NCBI GenBank assembly: GCA_002401155.1
Contig: NVSG01000002.1
Location: forward strand, 125,023-189,022
Source of the DNA: Hyphomicrobiales bacterium
GTDB lineage: Bacteria; Pseudomonadota; Alphaproteobacteria; Rhizobiales; Rhizobiaceae
Direction of reading: 5' to 3'
Length of the DNA: 64,000 nt
Shown in pieces: positions 7,925-17,362 of this stretch (position 1 is its first letter; each line of letters starts with the position of its first letter). The notes beneath the pieces were generated by a model, which did not search any database, had not been told where the DNA came from, and saw only the letters and a program-made list of their open reading frames with translations. The position numbers were made by a program, and so were the translations under genes.

Positions 7925-9895
7925 ATGCCGGAAATTAAGTGTGGGCGAGTGCAATGTTGGGGATTTGGTTTGTTGTTTTATAAAGTTTTTGGTCGCGGTT
8001 CTGCGGCGGGGTCGTTGAAATCAGGTAATGGCGCGCGCGCGTCCAGTGGGAGATTGGCGTTGGTTGCTGCCTTGCTGGGTTTTGTGGTTTTTGCCATATC
8101 CAGTTTGGCCAATCCGGAGCGGGCTCTGGCGATTGATTGTACCGGCATTCCTCATCATGAGGTTGGTGTAGGCAATGAGACATTTTTCTTCAATGGGGAT
8201 ACGGGAACCTGCGCTACCCAAACCAGCGGGGGTGTTGCTCCGGCAAATGGGTTTCGATGGTACGCCCACTATCTTACCTTTGGTGCTAGCGCTCCATTTT
8301 ACGGTACTTTTGGCATATGGGCCAATTGTGCCTTAACTGCTTCTTCCGGGCCAGCAGCGGTAGGTTTTCAAATTATCCCGGGGAGTTGTGCTAGCGGGCC
8401 AGCCTTAGCTAAAACAGTTACTAGTGGTACTTATGATCTTGAATGGACAGTGACCGAAACTGTTGGTCAGGGCGGTACTTCCTATGTGGTGAAAATAAAT
8501 GTTACCACAGATTTAACTTTTCTTTCCGAAAAATTCACTATCAATAGCATGAGCATTACAGGTGGTGTTTTTGATGCGCCGAGTGTGACAATTTCCGGCG
8601 TGCCTGCCAATGTTGACGATGTGACGCCATTTAATATTACGATGCAGTTCACCGAAACTGTCACCGGTTTTACTCTGGCCGATATTGCGGTTGGCAATGG
8701 TGTTGCCTCCAACTTCGTTGCCGTAGATGGTGATACCTACACGGCAACCATTACACCCACGAATACGGGCCATCTGACGGTTACAATTGCAGCGGGTGCC
8801 GCGCAGGATGCCGCTGGCCTTGGTAATATTGCTGCATCTGCAACTGCTGTATCGATTATCACAAGCACCCAAGAAGTTATCGCAACTTTCATGCATAATC
8901 GCGCCTATCATATGTTGGCTAATCAGCCGCAGATTGGCGCCTTGCTGAGTGGCTCAAACCTTCGGGGCGGAGGTCCTTTGGGCTATCTGGAGGTGAATGG
9001 CAATGAGGGCGACCTAAGATTGTCCTTCGCCTCCAGCCTCAGCCGGTTGCAGAAAAAATCCGGTTCCGATGGGCGAATTGATAATGCGTTTCCGCTGGAG
9101 AGTGCCTCATCGAGCAATGGTGAAGCGCGTAATTTTGATATCTGGACCGAGGTTTACGGTTCTTCCTCAAGAATTGGTGATGCCAATAGCGATTTCTGGG
9201 TCGGTTATTTCGGGGCGCATTATTTCGTCTCGCCTGACTTCATTCTAGGTGCGTTGGTGCAGGTGGATTGGGCCAGTGAACATAACGAAGTTGCCAACAG
9301 TTCCGTTGAGGGCAGGGGCTGGATGATCGGGCCATATATCGCCGGGAAAATTCCGGGCAAGCGGCTTACCTATGAGGCGCGTATTGCATGGGGTCGTTCC
9401 GATAATGACATCACGCCAAGTGGCACCTATACGGATGAGTTTAAAACCGAGCGTGTGCTGGCCAGCGGCAAAATCTCCGGCAGCTACAGGATGGGCAGTT
9501 GGAATATGAAGCCTGCGGCTAGTATAGCGTGGTTTGAAGAGCAGCAAGAGGCCTATAGCGATAATCTAGGCAATCTTATTCCCAAGCAGACGGTTTCGCT
9601 TGGAGAGTTCAAGTTCGGCCCTGCCTTTACCTACGATATCCTGCTTGACGATGGCACGTTGGTGCAACCGGGCTTTGGTGTTTCGGGGGTAAAGAATTTC
9701 GGCATCAAAAGGGGCATTCTTACCCAAGGTGCCGTGCTTGGTTCTGACGATCTGCGCGCCAGACTGGATGGGGGGATTGCAATCACCAATCTGCTCGGCT
9801 GGCACCTTGCGTTTAGCGGTTTTTACGATGGTGTCGGGATTGATAATTACGAGGCTTATGGCGGCAGTGCCAAGCTGGTTATTCCGCTGAATTAG
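7925..9895 (+). CDS. Large exported protein with bacterial Ig-like domain and autotransporter-like C-terminal beta-domain
   Basis: Extended signal-like N-terminus; VTISGVPANVDDVTPFNITMQFTETVTGFTLADIAV; C-terminal FDIWTEVYGSSS...YGGSAKLVIPLN barrel-like strands. Confidence 0.7.
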   Translation: MPEIKCGRVQCWGFGLLFYKVFGRGSAAGSLKSGNGARASSGRLALVAALLGFVVFAISSLANPERALAIDCTGIPHHEVGVGNETFFFNGDTGTCATQTSGGVAPANGFRWYAHYLTFGASAPFYGTFGIWANCALTASSGPAAVGFQIIPGSCASGPALAKTVTSGTYDLEWTVTETVGQGGTSYVVKINVTTDLTFLSEKFTINSMSITGGVFDAPSVTISGVPANVDDVTPFNITMQFTETVTGFTLADIAVGNGVASNFVAVDGDTYTATITPTNTGHLTVTIAAGAAQDAAGLGNIAASATAVSIITSTQEVIATFMHNRAYHMLANQPQIGALLSGSNLRGGGPLGYLEVNGNEGDLRLSFASSLSRLQKKSGSDGRIDNAFPLESASSSNGEARNFDIWTEVYGSSSRIGDANSDFWVGYFGAHYFVSPDFILGALVQVDWASEHNEVANSSVEGRGWMIGPYIAGKIPGKRLTYEARIAWGRSDNDITPSGTYTDEFKTERVLASGKISGSYRMGSWNMKPAASIAWFEEQQEAYSDNLGNLIPKQTVSLGEFKFGPAFTYDILLDDGTLVQPGFGVSGVKNFGIKRGILTQGAVLGSDDLRARLDGGIAITNLLGWHLAFSGFYDGVGIDNYEAYGGSAKLVIPLN

Positions 9896-9943
9896 GAATT
9901 AGGGAGGCCGATTGCAGGCCTCATCCTCTTCCAATTCGAATAT

Positions 9944-12319
9944 CTATTCCAGATTGCTGATTTCCGGCGGGACAAAGGCTGTCACCTTTGGTGGAGTCTT
10001 ATCGAAGCGTTCGAGTTCAACCAGACAGGTTAATGCGCCCGGGCCTTGTGCCAATTCAGAAGTTGGAAGGTCCGCCGTTAAACTGTTGGGGTTTCCGTGT
10101 TTGCAGCAATTGGGATCATTGCTCCAGTCCGGATCGTACCATGCCCCCGTTGCAAGCATCACCACGCCCTCGCGAACATTTGCATCAATTCTGGCAACCG
10201 AAAGGCACGCACCGCGGTCATTGAATAACCGCACCATATCGCCATCTTTGATTTTGCGTTTGGCCGCATCGGATGGGTTTATGTTGCAGGGTTCTCTGCC
10301 CTTGATTTTTCCAGCTTGGCTATGACTGCTTTGGTCGAGCTGGCTGTGGAGGCGTCTTGTGGGCTGATGAGAAACCAGGTGCAAAGGATGCTTGGCTGTA
10401 TTTTCAGAGCCGAGCCATTCGATTGGTTCGTTCCATACCGGATGCCCCGGAATATTCTTCAGATTAAACCCTGCGATTTCTTCGCTGAATATTTCAATGA
10501 GCCCGGAGGGTGTGCTCAAAGGATGAGCGGCTGGGTCTGAGCGGAATTCTTCGAGCAATACTTTCGGCTCAGCAGGAGAATCGAGTTTGAGGAAACCTGC
10601 CTTTTTGAATGCATCATAGTCGGGGAGGGAGTAGCCAAGGTTCTCGCCTCGCTCCTTCGTTTCGCGATAGAGTTCGCGCAGCCACTCATCCTCGTTACGG
10701 CCTTCGGTAAAGGCTTCCAAAAAGTCAGTTGTTGAATTGCTGAGAGGCTGCAAGCGGCTTGCAAGACCAGCAAAAATATCACGGTCATTGCGTGCCTCGC
10801 CAAAAGGTTCCGCGACCTTTTGAGTGGCAAAGAAATAGTCATCTCTGGATGATCCCGATAGATCATTGCGCTCCAGCGATACGGTCGTTGGAAAGACAAT
10901 ATCCGCATGGCGGGCAAGGGGTGTCCAGAACGGTTCGTTGACGATCACCGTTTCAACCTGCTGCCATGCGCGGCGCAGTCGATTGAGATCCTGATGATGA
11001 TGAAACGGATTGCCACCAGCCCAATAGACCAGACCGATATCCGGATAAATATATTCCTTGCCGTCATATTGAAACGGCTTGCCGGGGTTCAACAACATAT
11101 CGGCAATTCGCGCGACGGGGATGAACCGATCAACAGGGTTTTTCCCTGTTGGTAGTGCCGCCCACGGCAGGTGCACACGGTCACTGCCAATGCTACTGAC
11201 GGCAGAAAGTCCCAGTGCAAAACCTGTCCCCGGCTTACCGATGCCGCCAAGCATTGCGGCTAAAACAACAACCATCCAATAGGGTTGTTCGCCGTTTTGT
11301 TGCCGGGTTAGCGACCAGCTTACAGAAATCATTGTCAGTGTGTTTGCCATGCGGCGAGCAAGAGTGATAATTGAATCAGCACTAATGCCGGTAATGTTCT
11401 CAGCCCATTGAGCATTCTTCGGAACGCCATCGCTGGTGCCCATCAAATATGGCAAAAACGCCTCGAAACCCACGCAATATTTTTCAAGAAATGCCTGATC
11501 GTGCAAGCCTTCATCGACAAGTGTATGAGCTAAGGCCAGCATCATCGCCACATCGGTATTTGGCTTGATCGCAAGCCAATCCGCATCCAGCTCTTCCATA
11601 GTGTCAGGAGCGGAAGGGCTGATGCTGACAAATTCAACACCTGCTTTTTTGGCCGCCATCATATCGGAAGCCTGAGAGTGGTTACCGATGCCGCCCGGGT
11701 TTATCTGTGCGTTTCTAACCGGCATGCCACCGAAGGCGACAACTAATTTTGCACCTTCTGCAATCGAACGCCACGATGTGTGCTCCAGCAAAAGCTTGTT
11801 TAGGGAGCCGGCCACATGAGGCATGATGACTTCAGCCGCTGCGTAGCTGTAGGTGTTTCGAGATGAAGTAAAGCCGCCGAAAAGATTTAAAAATCGCCGC
11901 ATCTGGCTTTGCGCATGGTGAAAACGGCCAGCACTGGCCCAGCCATAGGAGCCTGCGTAAATGCCTTCATTGCCTCGTTCGTCGCGAACACGGGCAAGTT
12001 CGCTAGCGGCTAGATCGAGTGCAAAATCCCATTCAACAGCAACAAAACTATCATTGCCGCGCCGGGTTCTATCGCTTGCTTTTCCGTGTTCCAGAAAACC
12101 ACATCGCACCATCGGTTTAACGATGCGGCAGGGACCGTCGCGAGTTTCCAACATGGCATCACCGATAGGCGATGGATCAGTGTCCTCTTCAAACCCATGC
12201 AGAGCCACCGGCTTGCCACTGTCCATTTCAATCCGGTAAGTGCCCCAATGCGCTGAGGCGATCGGCATTTTCGATAATTCATCAGAGCTTTTGATGCTAT
12301 TGCTTTTTATGATTGTCAT
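9944..12319 (-). CDS. Molybdopterin-dependent oxidoreductase, biotin sulfoxide/TMAO/DMSO reductase (BisC) family
   Basis: GIYAGSYGWASAGRFHHAQSQMRRFLNLFGG, ISVSWSLTRQQNGEQPYWM, GACLSVARIDANVREGVVMLATGAWYDP; no Tat signal apparent. Confidence 0.9.
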   Translation of the reverse strand: MTIIKSNSIKSSDELSKMPIASAHWGTYRIEMDSGKPVALHGFEEDTDPSPIGDAMLETRDGPCRIVKPMVRCGFLEHGKASDRTRRGNDSFVAVEWDFALDLAASELARVRDERGNEGIYAGSYGWASAGRFHHAQSQMRRFLNLFGGFTSSRNTYSYAAAEVIMPHVAGSLNKLLLEHTSWRSIAEGAKLVVAFGGMPVRNAQINPGGIGNHSQASDMMAAKKAGVEFVSISPSAPDTMEELDADWLAIKPNTDVAMMLALAHTLVDEGLHDQAFLEKYCVGFEAFLPYLMGTSDGVPKNAQWAENITGISADSIITLARRMANTLTMISVSWSLTRQQNGEQPYWMVVVLAAMLGGIGKPGTGFALGLSAVSSIGSDRVHLPWAALPTGKNPVDRFIPVARIADMLLNPGKPFQYDGKEYIYPDIGLVYWAGGNPFHHHQDLNRLRRAWQQVETVIVNEPFWTPLARHADIVFPTTVSLERNDLSGSSRDDYFFATQKVAEPFGEARNDRDIFAGLASRLQPLSNSTTDFLEAFTEGRNEDEWLRELYRETKERGENLGYSLPDYDAFKKAGFLKLDSPAEPKVLLEEFRSDPAAHPLSTPSGLIEIFSEEIAGFNLKNIPGHPVWNEPIEWLGSENTAKHPLHLVSHQPTRRLHSQLDQSSHSQAGKIKGREPCNINPSDAAKRKIKDGDMVRLFNDRGACLSVARIDANVREGVVMLATGAWYDPDWSNDPNCCKHGNPNSLTADLPTSELAQGPGALTCLVELERFDKTPPKVTAFVPPEISNLE

Positions 12320-12431
12320 TTCAACAAGATAGACCAAATGCGCGATAGGATAATATTAAAATATGCGGAGATTTGAAATTTTTTCTCGATTATCGGCGAA
12401 ATATGATGGATTTACGCATTAGTCATCCACA

Positions 12432-12899
12432 TTAATCATCCAATGGAACCGACATCCCCGTTTTGGCCCGACCCATAACAACCGATGTGCGAAAGCGCTT
12501 TATGTTGGAATCTCTAAAAAACATCCGGTGTGTCAGTTTTTCAAAATCATCCATGTCCTTGGCCAAGGCAATCAGGGCAAAATCCGCTTCGCCCGTAATA
12601 TAATAGCATTGTTGAATCTGGGGTTCCTCGCGCGCCTTCCTGCGAAACGCATCAACCTGATCAACACGTTCACGCTCAAGCTCAACCATTATCAGGAATG
12701 TCATATTATAGCCGACAGCTTCCGGCGAAATCTGCGCGGTCTCTTTGCTAATGACACCAATGGTTTTTAGATGCTTGATACGGCGTTGTACCGTGGCAAC
12801 CGAGAGGCCAGTATCATAGGCGATGGTCTCTAACCTCACGCGGGCATCGTCTTGTAAAAACTGTAGAATTTTTCTGTCGGTATCTTTTAACTCTTCCAT
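12432..12899 (-). CDS. Lrp/AsnC family transcriptional regulator
   Basis: LKDTDRKILQFLQDDARVRLETIAYDTGLSVATVQRRIKHL...GEADFALIAL. Confidence 0.92.
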   Translation of the reverse strand: MEELKDTDRKILQFLQDDARVRLETIAYDTGLSVATVQRRIKHLKTIGVISKETAQISPEAVGYNMTFLIMVELERERVDQVDAFRRKAREEPQIQQCYYITGEADFALIALAKDMDDFEKLTHRMFFRDSNIKRFRTSVVMGRAKTGMSVPLDD

Positions 12900-13098
12900 G
12901 GAAAACTCCTTTTACTCGAAAACAGCCATATAGCATTGTTGCGGTATTTCAATCAGATTTTCCGATTTTATGAGATATTTAGTCATAAAACCGGTTCAGT
13001 ATGACATTTGAATTCGGTTTAACCCGTTAACATGAAGTCTGGCTGATAGCCTCGTTAGGCTGGGGGACAGTGACGTTCCCATGGGAGGAGAATTGAAT

Positions 13099-13146
13099 AT
13101 GACATTATCGAGCCTCATGCTTTCGGGAATTTTGGTCGATGAATAA
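13099..13146 (+). CDS. Short upstream ORF (MTLSSLMLSGILVDE) overlapping the start of the ABC ATPase gene
   Basis: Strong SD gggaggag at 13083-13090, ATG 13099, stop overlaps ATG 13139. Confidence 0.4.
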   Translation: MTLSSLMLSGILVDE

Positions 13147-13912
13147 GATCATCGAATTTCAGGGTGTGTCGAAATCTTTCGGTGATTTGCAAGTGCTTGA
13201 AAACCTGAATTTGCATGTTATGAGCGGCGAAAAACTCGCACTTATTGGTCCCAGTGGTTCTGGAAAAACGACCATCCTGCGCATCCTGATGACCCTTGAA
13301 CCAATTGATAGCGGTATTGTCATGGTGGATGGGGATTATTTGTGGCATCAAAAAACCGACAATAAGCTTGAGCCTGCCAGCGAGAAACACCTGCACAAAA
13401 TGCGCCAAAACATTTGCATGGTGTTTCAGCAATTCAATCTTTTTCCGCATCTGACGGTGGTCGATAATATCGTGCAGCCGCAGGTTCTTATCAAAAAATC
13501 CAACAAGAATGACGCGCTTAACAAGGCAGAGGAACTTCTGGCGCTTGTTGGTCTTGAGGGGAAAGAATCCCAATATCCGCATCAACTTTCGGGCGGCCAG
13601 CAGCAGCGCGTTGCGATTGCCAGAGCCTTGGCGATGGACCCGAAAATCATGCTGTTTGACGAGGTCACATCGGCGCTTGATCCGGAATTGGTCGATGAGG
13701 TTCTAACCGTCCTGCACCAGCTGGCCGAGAGCACCGACACCACCATGCTGACCGTCACCCACGAGATGAATTTTGCCCGCGATTTTGCCGACCGTGTTCT
13801 TTTCTTTGATAAAGGAAAAATCGTTGAATCCGGTCCTCCCGACATGATTTTCACCAATCCCAAAGAAGCCCGAACTAGGGATTTCTTGAAGAATTTTATC
13901 GGAAAAATTTAA
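13139..13912 (+). CDS. Polar amino acid/ectoine-type ABC transporter ATP-binding protein (EhuA-like)
   Basis: Walker A GPSGSGKTT, LSGGQQQRVAIARAL, Walker B IMLFDEVTSALDPE. Confidence 0.85.
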   Translation: MNKIIEFQGVSKSFGDLQVLENLNLHVMSGEKLALIGPSGSGKTTILRILMTLEPIDSGIVMVDGDYLWHQKTDNKLEPASEKHLHKMRQNICMVFQQFNLFPHLTVVDNIVQPQVLIKKSNKNDALNKAEELLALVGLEGKESQYPHQLSGGQQQRVAIARALAMDPKIMLFDEVTSALDPELVDEVLTVLHQLAESTDTTMLTVTHEMNFARDFADRVLFFDKGKIVESGPPDMIFTNPKEARTRDFLKNFIGKI

Positions 13913-13977
13913 CGATAAGAGGGAGGGGCAACAACAAAAATCAATCGAAAATACCAAAAAAAAGCAACTTAAGAGGA

Positions 13978-14841
13978 GTGAACAAAACAATGTTAAAAAA
14001 TAAATTTTCCAAAGCGATAGCACCCATTATGTTGGGCGTTATGGCGCTGACAATATCTTCGGGCAGCGTCTTTGCTGATACTCTGGAGAAACTCAGAAAA
14101 CAGGGTTACGCGACCGTAGCTGTTGCCAATGAACCACCTTATAGCGACATCAAGGGCGATGGCTATGTCAGTGGCGCAGCACCCGATGTTGCTCGCGCAG
14201 TTATGAAAAAACTCGGCGTTCCTGAGCTAAAAGCCAAAGTGGTTTCCTACGGATCGATGATCCCGGCCCTGATGGCGCGCCGTGTTGATATGGCTACATC
14301 GGGACTTTACATCAAACCAAAGCGGTGTGAATCAATCATCTATTCAGAGCCTGATCTGTGCGGCGCCGAGGCATTTGCGGTTGCCAAAGGCAATCCTTTC
14401 AACATCAAGACATATGAAGACATTGGCAAAAACCCGAAGGTCACCATGACCACCTGTGCCGGTTGTGCCGAGGAAGCATACGCCCTTGAAAGAGGTGTTT
14501 CGCCGGATCAAATCAAGGTATTTACTGATCCGCCAAGCGGCATCAAAATGCTGCAACAGGGCCGCGTCAATGTCTTTGCATTGTCAGGACTTGGAACAAA
14601 AAATCTTCTTGAGAAAATGAATGATCCTAACCTTGAACTCGTCATGCCCGTAACAGGCGTTCCGATGGGGTGTGCCGGTGCTGCTTTCAATTCCGAAGAT
14701 ACAGCCTTCCGGGCCGCCTACGATAAAGCCCTAAAAGAACTCAAAGAAAGCGGCGAATTCGCCAAAATCATTGAGCCTTATGGTTTTTCAACCGCAGCAA
14801 CATTGAGCGTCAAACGCGACGACTTCTGCCCGGGCAACTAG
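13978..14841 (+). CDS. Ectoine/hydroxyectoine-type ABC transporter substrate-binding protein (EhuB-like)
   Basis: Signal peptide; AVANEPPYSDIKGDGYVSGAAPDVARAVMKKLGVPE, SGLYIKPKRCESIIYSEP. Confidence 0.75.
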   Translation: MNKTMLKNKFSKAIAPIMLGVMALTISSGSVFADTLEKLRKQGYATVAVANEPPYSDIKGDGYVSGAAPDVARAVMKKLGVPELKAKVVSYGSMIPALMARRVDMATSGLYIKPKRCESIIYSEPDLCGAEAFAVAKGNPFNIKTYEDIGKNPKVTMTTCAGCAEEAYALERGVSPDQIKVFTDPPSGIKMLQQGRVNVFALSGLGTKNLLEKMNDPNLELVMPVTGVPMGCAGAAFNSEDTAFRAAYDKALKELKESGEFAKIIEPYGFSTAATLSVKRDDFCPGN

Positions 14842-14859
14842 GCTCAATCTCAGCCACGT

Positions 14860-14889
14860 AATACTGCTCCCATTTTGGGGAGCAGTATT
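14860..14889 (+). terminator. 12-bp perfect intercistronic stem-loop between ehuB-like and ehuC-like genes (attenuator or mRNA-stabiliser)
   Basis: AATACTGCTCCC-attttg-GGGAGCAGTATT. Confidence 0.75.
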
Positions 14890-14905
14890 ATTCTCAGGTG
14901 ACATA

Positions 14906-15574
14906 ATGAACGAAGTTCTGACCTTTAGCCCGATCCTTATCGAGGGAACCATAACTACGATTGAGCTGACAATTGCCAGCGCGATCGTAGCGTTGCTGAT
15001 TTCGTTCATCGTCGGATTGGCCCGTTTTTCCAGACATCGGTTTGTTAGATGGACTGCCGTCGTTTATCTCGAATTTTTCCGTGGAACCTCGGCAATCGTG
15101 CAGATGTTTTTCATGTATTACGTGCTGCCGTTATTGGGGGTAAATCTATCGCCACTGCTAGCAGGAGTTATCGCCTGCGGTCTGAATATCGGTGCTTACG
15201 GATCAGAAATTGTTCGTGCTGCGGTGCAGTCCATCGGGCGTCCGCAACACGAGGCCGCGATCTCTCTAAATTATAACAGCTACCAGCTCTATCGTTATGT
15301 GTTGATACCGCAGGCGATCCCGATGATGATCCCAACCTTTGGAAACCTGCTGATAGAATTGTTGAAACTTACCGCCGTCGCATCGCTAATTACCATTTCC
15401 GATCTGACTTTCATGGCGCAAATTATCCGGGTTCAAACAGCTCTGACGCTCGAACCATTCCTGGTCATTCTGGTTATCTATTTCGCCATTTCCTCCATTC
15501 TTATCGCCATGACAAACCTGATTGCAAAGAAATTTTCCAAGGGCCGTAACACGATGCAAGCGGGGGGGAATTAG
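14906..15574 (+). CDS. Amino acid/ectoine-type ABC transporter permease (EhuC-like)
   Basis: HisM-type permease, QSIGRPQHEAAISLNYNSYQLYRYVLIPQAIPMMIP. Confidence 0.8.
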   Translation: MNEVLTFSPILIEGTITTIELTIASAIVALLISFIVGLARFSRHRFVRWTAVVYLEFFRGTSAIVQMFFMYYVLPLLGVNLSPLLAGVIACGLNIGAYGSEIVRAAVQSIGRPQHEAAISLNYNSYQLYRYVLIPQAIPMMIPTFGNLLIELLKLTAVASLITISDLTFMAQIIRVQTALTLEPFLVILVIYFAISSILIAMTNLIAKKFSKGRNTMQAGGN

Positions 15575-15576
15575 CC

Positions 15577-16239
15577 ATGGAATGGAGTTGGACTGTTGTT
15601 CTGGACGTCATGCCCAAAATGCTTGCGGGGTTGGTCATCACGATTCAGGCAACGTTTATCGGAGCCATCCTTGCCTATGTTTTAGGCTTGATGCTAGCCA
15701 TTTTAAAAATGTCGAAATCAAAACCATTGGCGTTTAGCGTTTATTGGTCGTCGGAATTTGTTCGCCGAACACCCCTGCTGGTTCAGCTATATTTCCTGTT
15801 TTATGTGCTCCCCGATTTTGGGATATTTCTTGAACCATTCACCGCGGGTGTTCTCGGGCTTGGCATTCACTTCAGCACCTACACATCCGAGGTGTTCAGA
15901 GCCGGAATTGAAAATGTCCCCAAAGGACAATGGGAAGCCGCTAAATCCCTCAATTACACGCCTTACCAGACCATGCGATATGTTATCCTGCCTCAGGCCA
16001 TCCCGCCAATGATCCCGCCCTTGGCTAATTATCTGATCACCATGTTTAAAGAGACCCCCTTATTGGCGGCGATCACTGTGGTTGAATTGTTCAATGCGGC
16101 GAACATTTACAGCAACAGTAATTACAAGTATTTAGAGCCGATGACTCTGGTGGGCGTGTTTTTCCTTCTGGTATCTGTTCCTGCCGCAATCGCTGCCAAT
16201 CGGTTGGAGCAAAAATTCAAACCGGAAGAGGTGAGATAA
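15577..16239 (+). CDS. Amino acid/ectoine-type ABC transporter permease (EhuD-like)
   Basis: ENVPKGQWEAAKSLNYTPYQTMRYVILPQAIPPMIP permease signature. Confidence 0.8.
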   Translation: MEWSWTVVLDVMPKMLAGLVITIQATFIGAILAYVLGLMLAILKMSKSKPLAFSVYWSSEFVRRTPLLVQLYFLFYVLPDFGIFLEPFTAGVLGLGIHFSTYTSEVFRAGIENVPKGQWEAAKSLNYTPYQTMRYVILPQAIPPMIPPLANYLITMFKETPLLAAITVVELFNAANIYSNSNYKYLEPMTLVGVFFLLVSVPAAIAANRLEQKFKPEEVR

Positions 16240-16300
16240 ATTCACATGGCTGAGATTCATCTATCCGACTTACCAATTAACATCATGCGTTAGATTACAA

Positions 16301-17362
16301 ATGACAAATTATCTCCAACAACCATCCGGGGACCGTGCCTTCGTGCCCGATCCATCAAAACCCGCGCAACTTTTACGGGTCTGCCCGGCCTATAAAGAAA
16401 CGCCTGTTCTGGAAATCGCCCAGCCATTTGGTGGCATACTTCTTGCAAAAGATGAAACCCACAGAATGAATCTTGGCGCGTTCAAGGCGCTTGGCGGCGT
16501 CTATGCCGTGGCACAATTGATAGCGATGGAGTGGGAAAAACAAACAGGTGAAAAACTTGAACCTGATGATTTTGCCTCCGAAAGGATCAAGGCGTTTGCA
16601 AGCGGCCTGACATTTGTTTGTGCAAGTGCGGGCAATCACGGCATGGCCGTTGCTGCCGGTGCGGGTATTTTTGGTGCAAATGCCAGAATTCATTTGGCGC
16701 GGGAGATGCCTGACGCATTTGAAAAACGCCTTCAAGAGAAGGGGGCAAATGTTGTCAGATCAAGCCAGACTTATGACCAGAGCGTTGCCGAAGCATTGCG
16801 CGATGTGGAAGCAAGCGGCAACATTTTGCTGGCGGACGGGTCATGGCCCGGATACACCGTGCCACCTGCGCTCGTGATGGAGGGATACACCATCATTGCC
16901 GAAGAGATGAGGCGCGAATTCGAGGCAAAAAAACAATGGCCGAGCCATGTTTATTTGCAGGCTGGCGTTGGCGGATTGGCAGCGGCAATCACTTTTATGA
17001 TCCGTAAAAACTGGGCGGTACAACCTGAAATTACCATTGTCGAACCAGATGTAGCACCTTGTTTGATGGCCAGTTCAAAGGCTGGTAAAATGGTTACAGT
17101 TGAAGGCCCGGTTTCCAATATGGGACGACTGGATTGCAAGTCTCCCTCCATTCTGGCTTTCGATCTTCTGGAACGTTCCAACGTCACCTATATGACCGTA
17201 TCAGATGAAGAGGCAGAACAAGCCGTTGTAAAATTGGCAGAGAATAGCATTGCTACCACCCCGTCGGGCGCAGCAGGATTCGCCGGTCAAATTAAATCAT
17301 TGCCCAATGATCAAGGGGATGGATATAGTCCCCTCATCATTGTTTCAGAAGGGGCGCTATGA
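16301..17362 (+). CDS. PLP-dependent ammonia-lyase/dehydratase related to diaminopropionate ammonia-lyase or EutB
   Basis: NLGAFKALGGVYAVA (Lys site), VCASAGNHGMAVAAGA, VYLQAGVGGLAAAI. Confidence 0.75.
   Translation: MTNYLQQPSGDRAFVPDPSKPAQLLRVCPAYKETPVLEIAQPFGGILLAKDETHRMNLGAFKALGGVYAVAQLIAMEWEKQTGEKLEPDDFASERIKAFASGLTFVCASAGNHGMAVAAGAGIFGANARIHLAREMPDAFEKRLQEKGANVVRSSQTYDQSVAEALRDVEASGNILLADGSWPGYTVPPALVMEGYTIIAEEMRREFEAKKQWPSHVYLQAGVGGLAAAITFMIRKNWAVQPEITIVEPDVAPCLMASSKAGKMVTVEGPVSNMGRLDCKSPSILAFDLLERSNVTYMTVSDEEAEQAVVKLAENSIATTPSGAAGFAGQIKSLPNDQGDGYSPLIIVSEGAL

Noticed and set aside
9912-10325. 137-aa plus-strand ORF downstream of the surface protein
   Set aside because: Antisense to the C-terminus of the BisC-family gene, Ser/Arg-rich composition, no family recognised.
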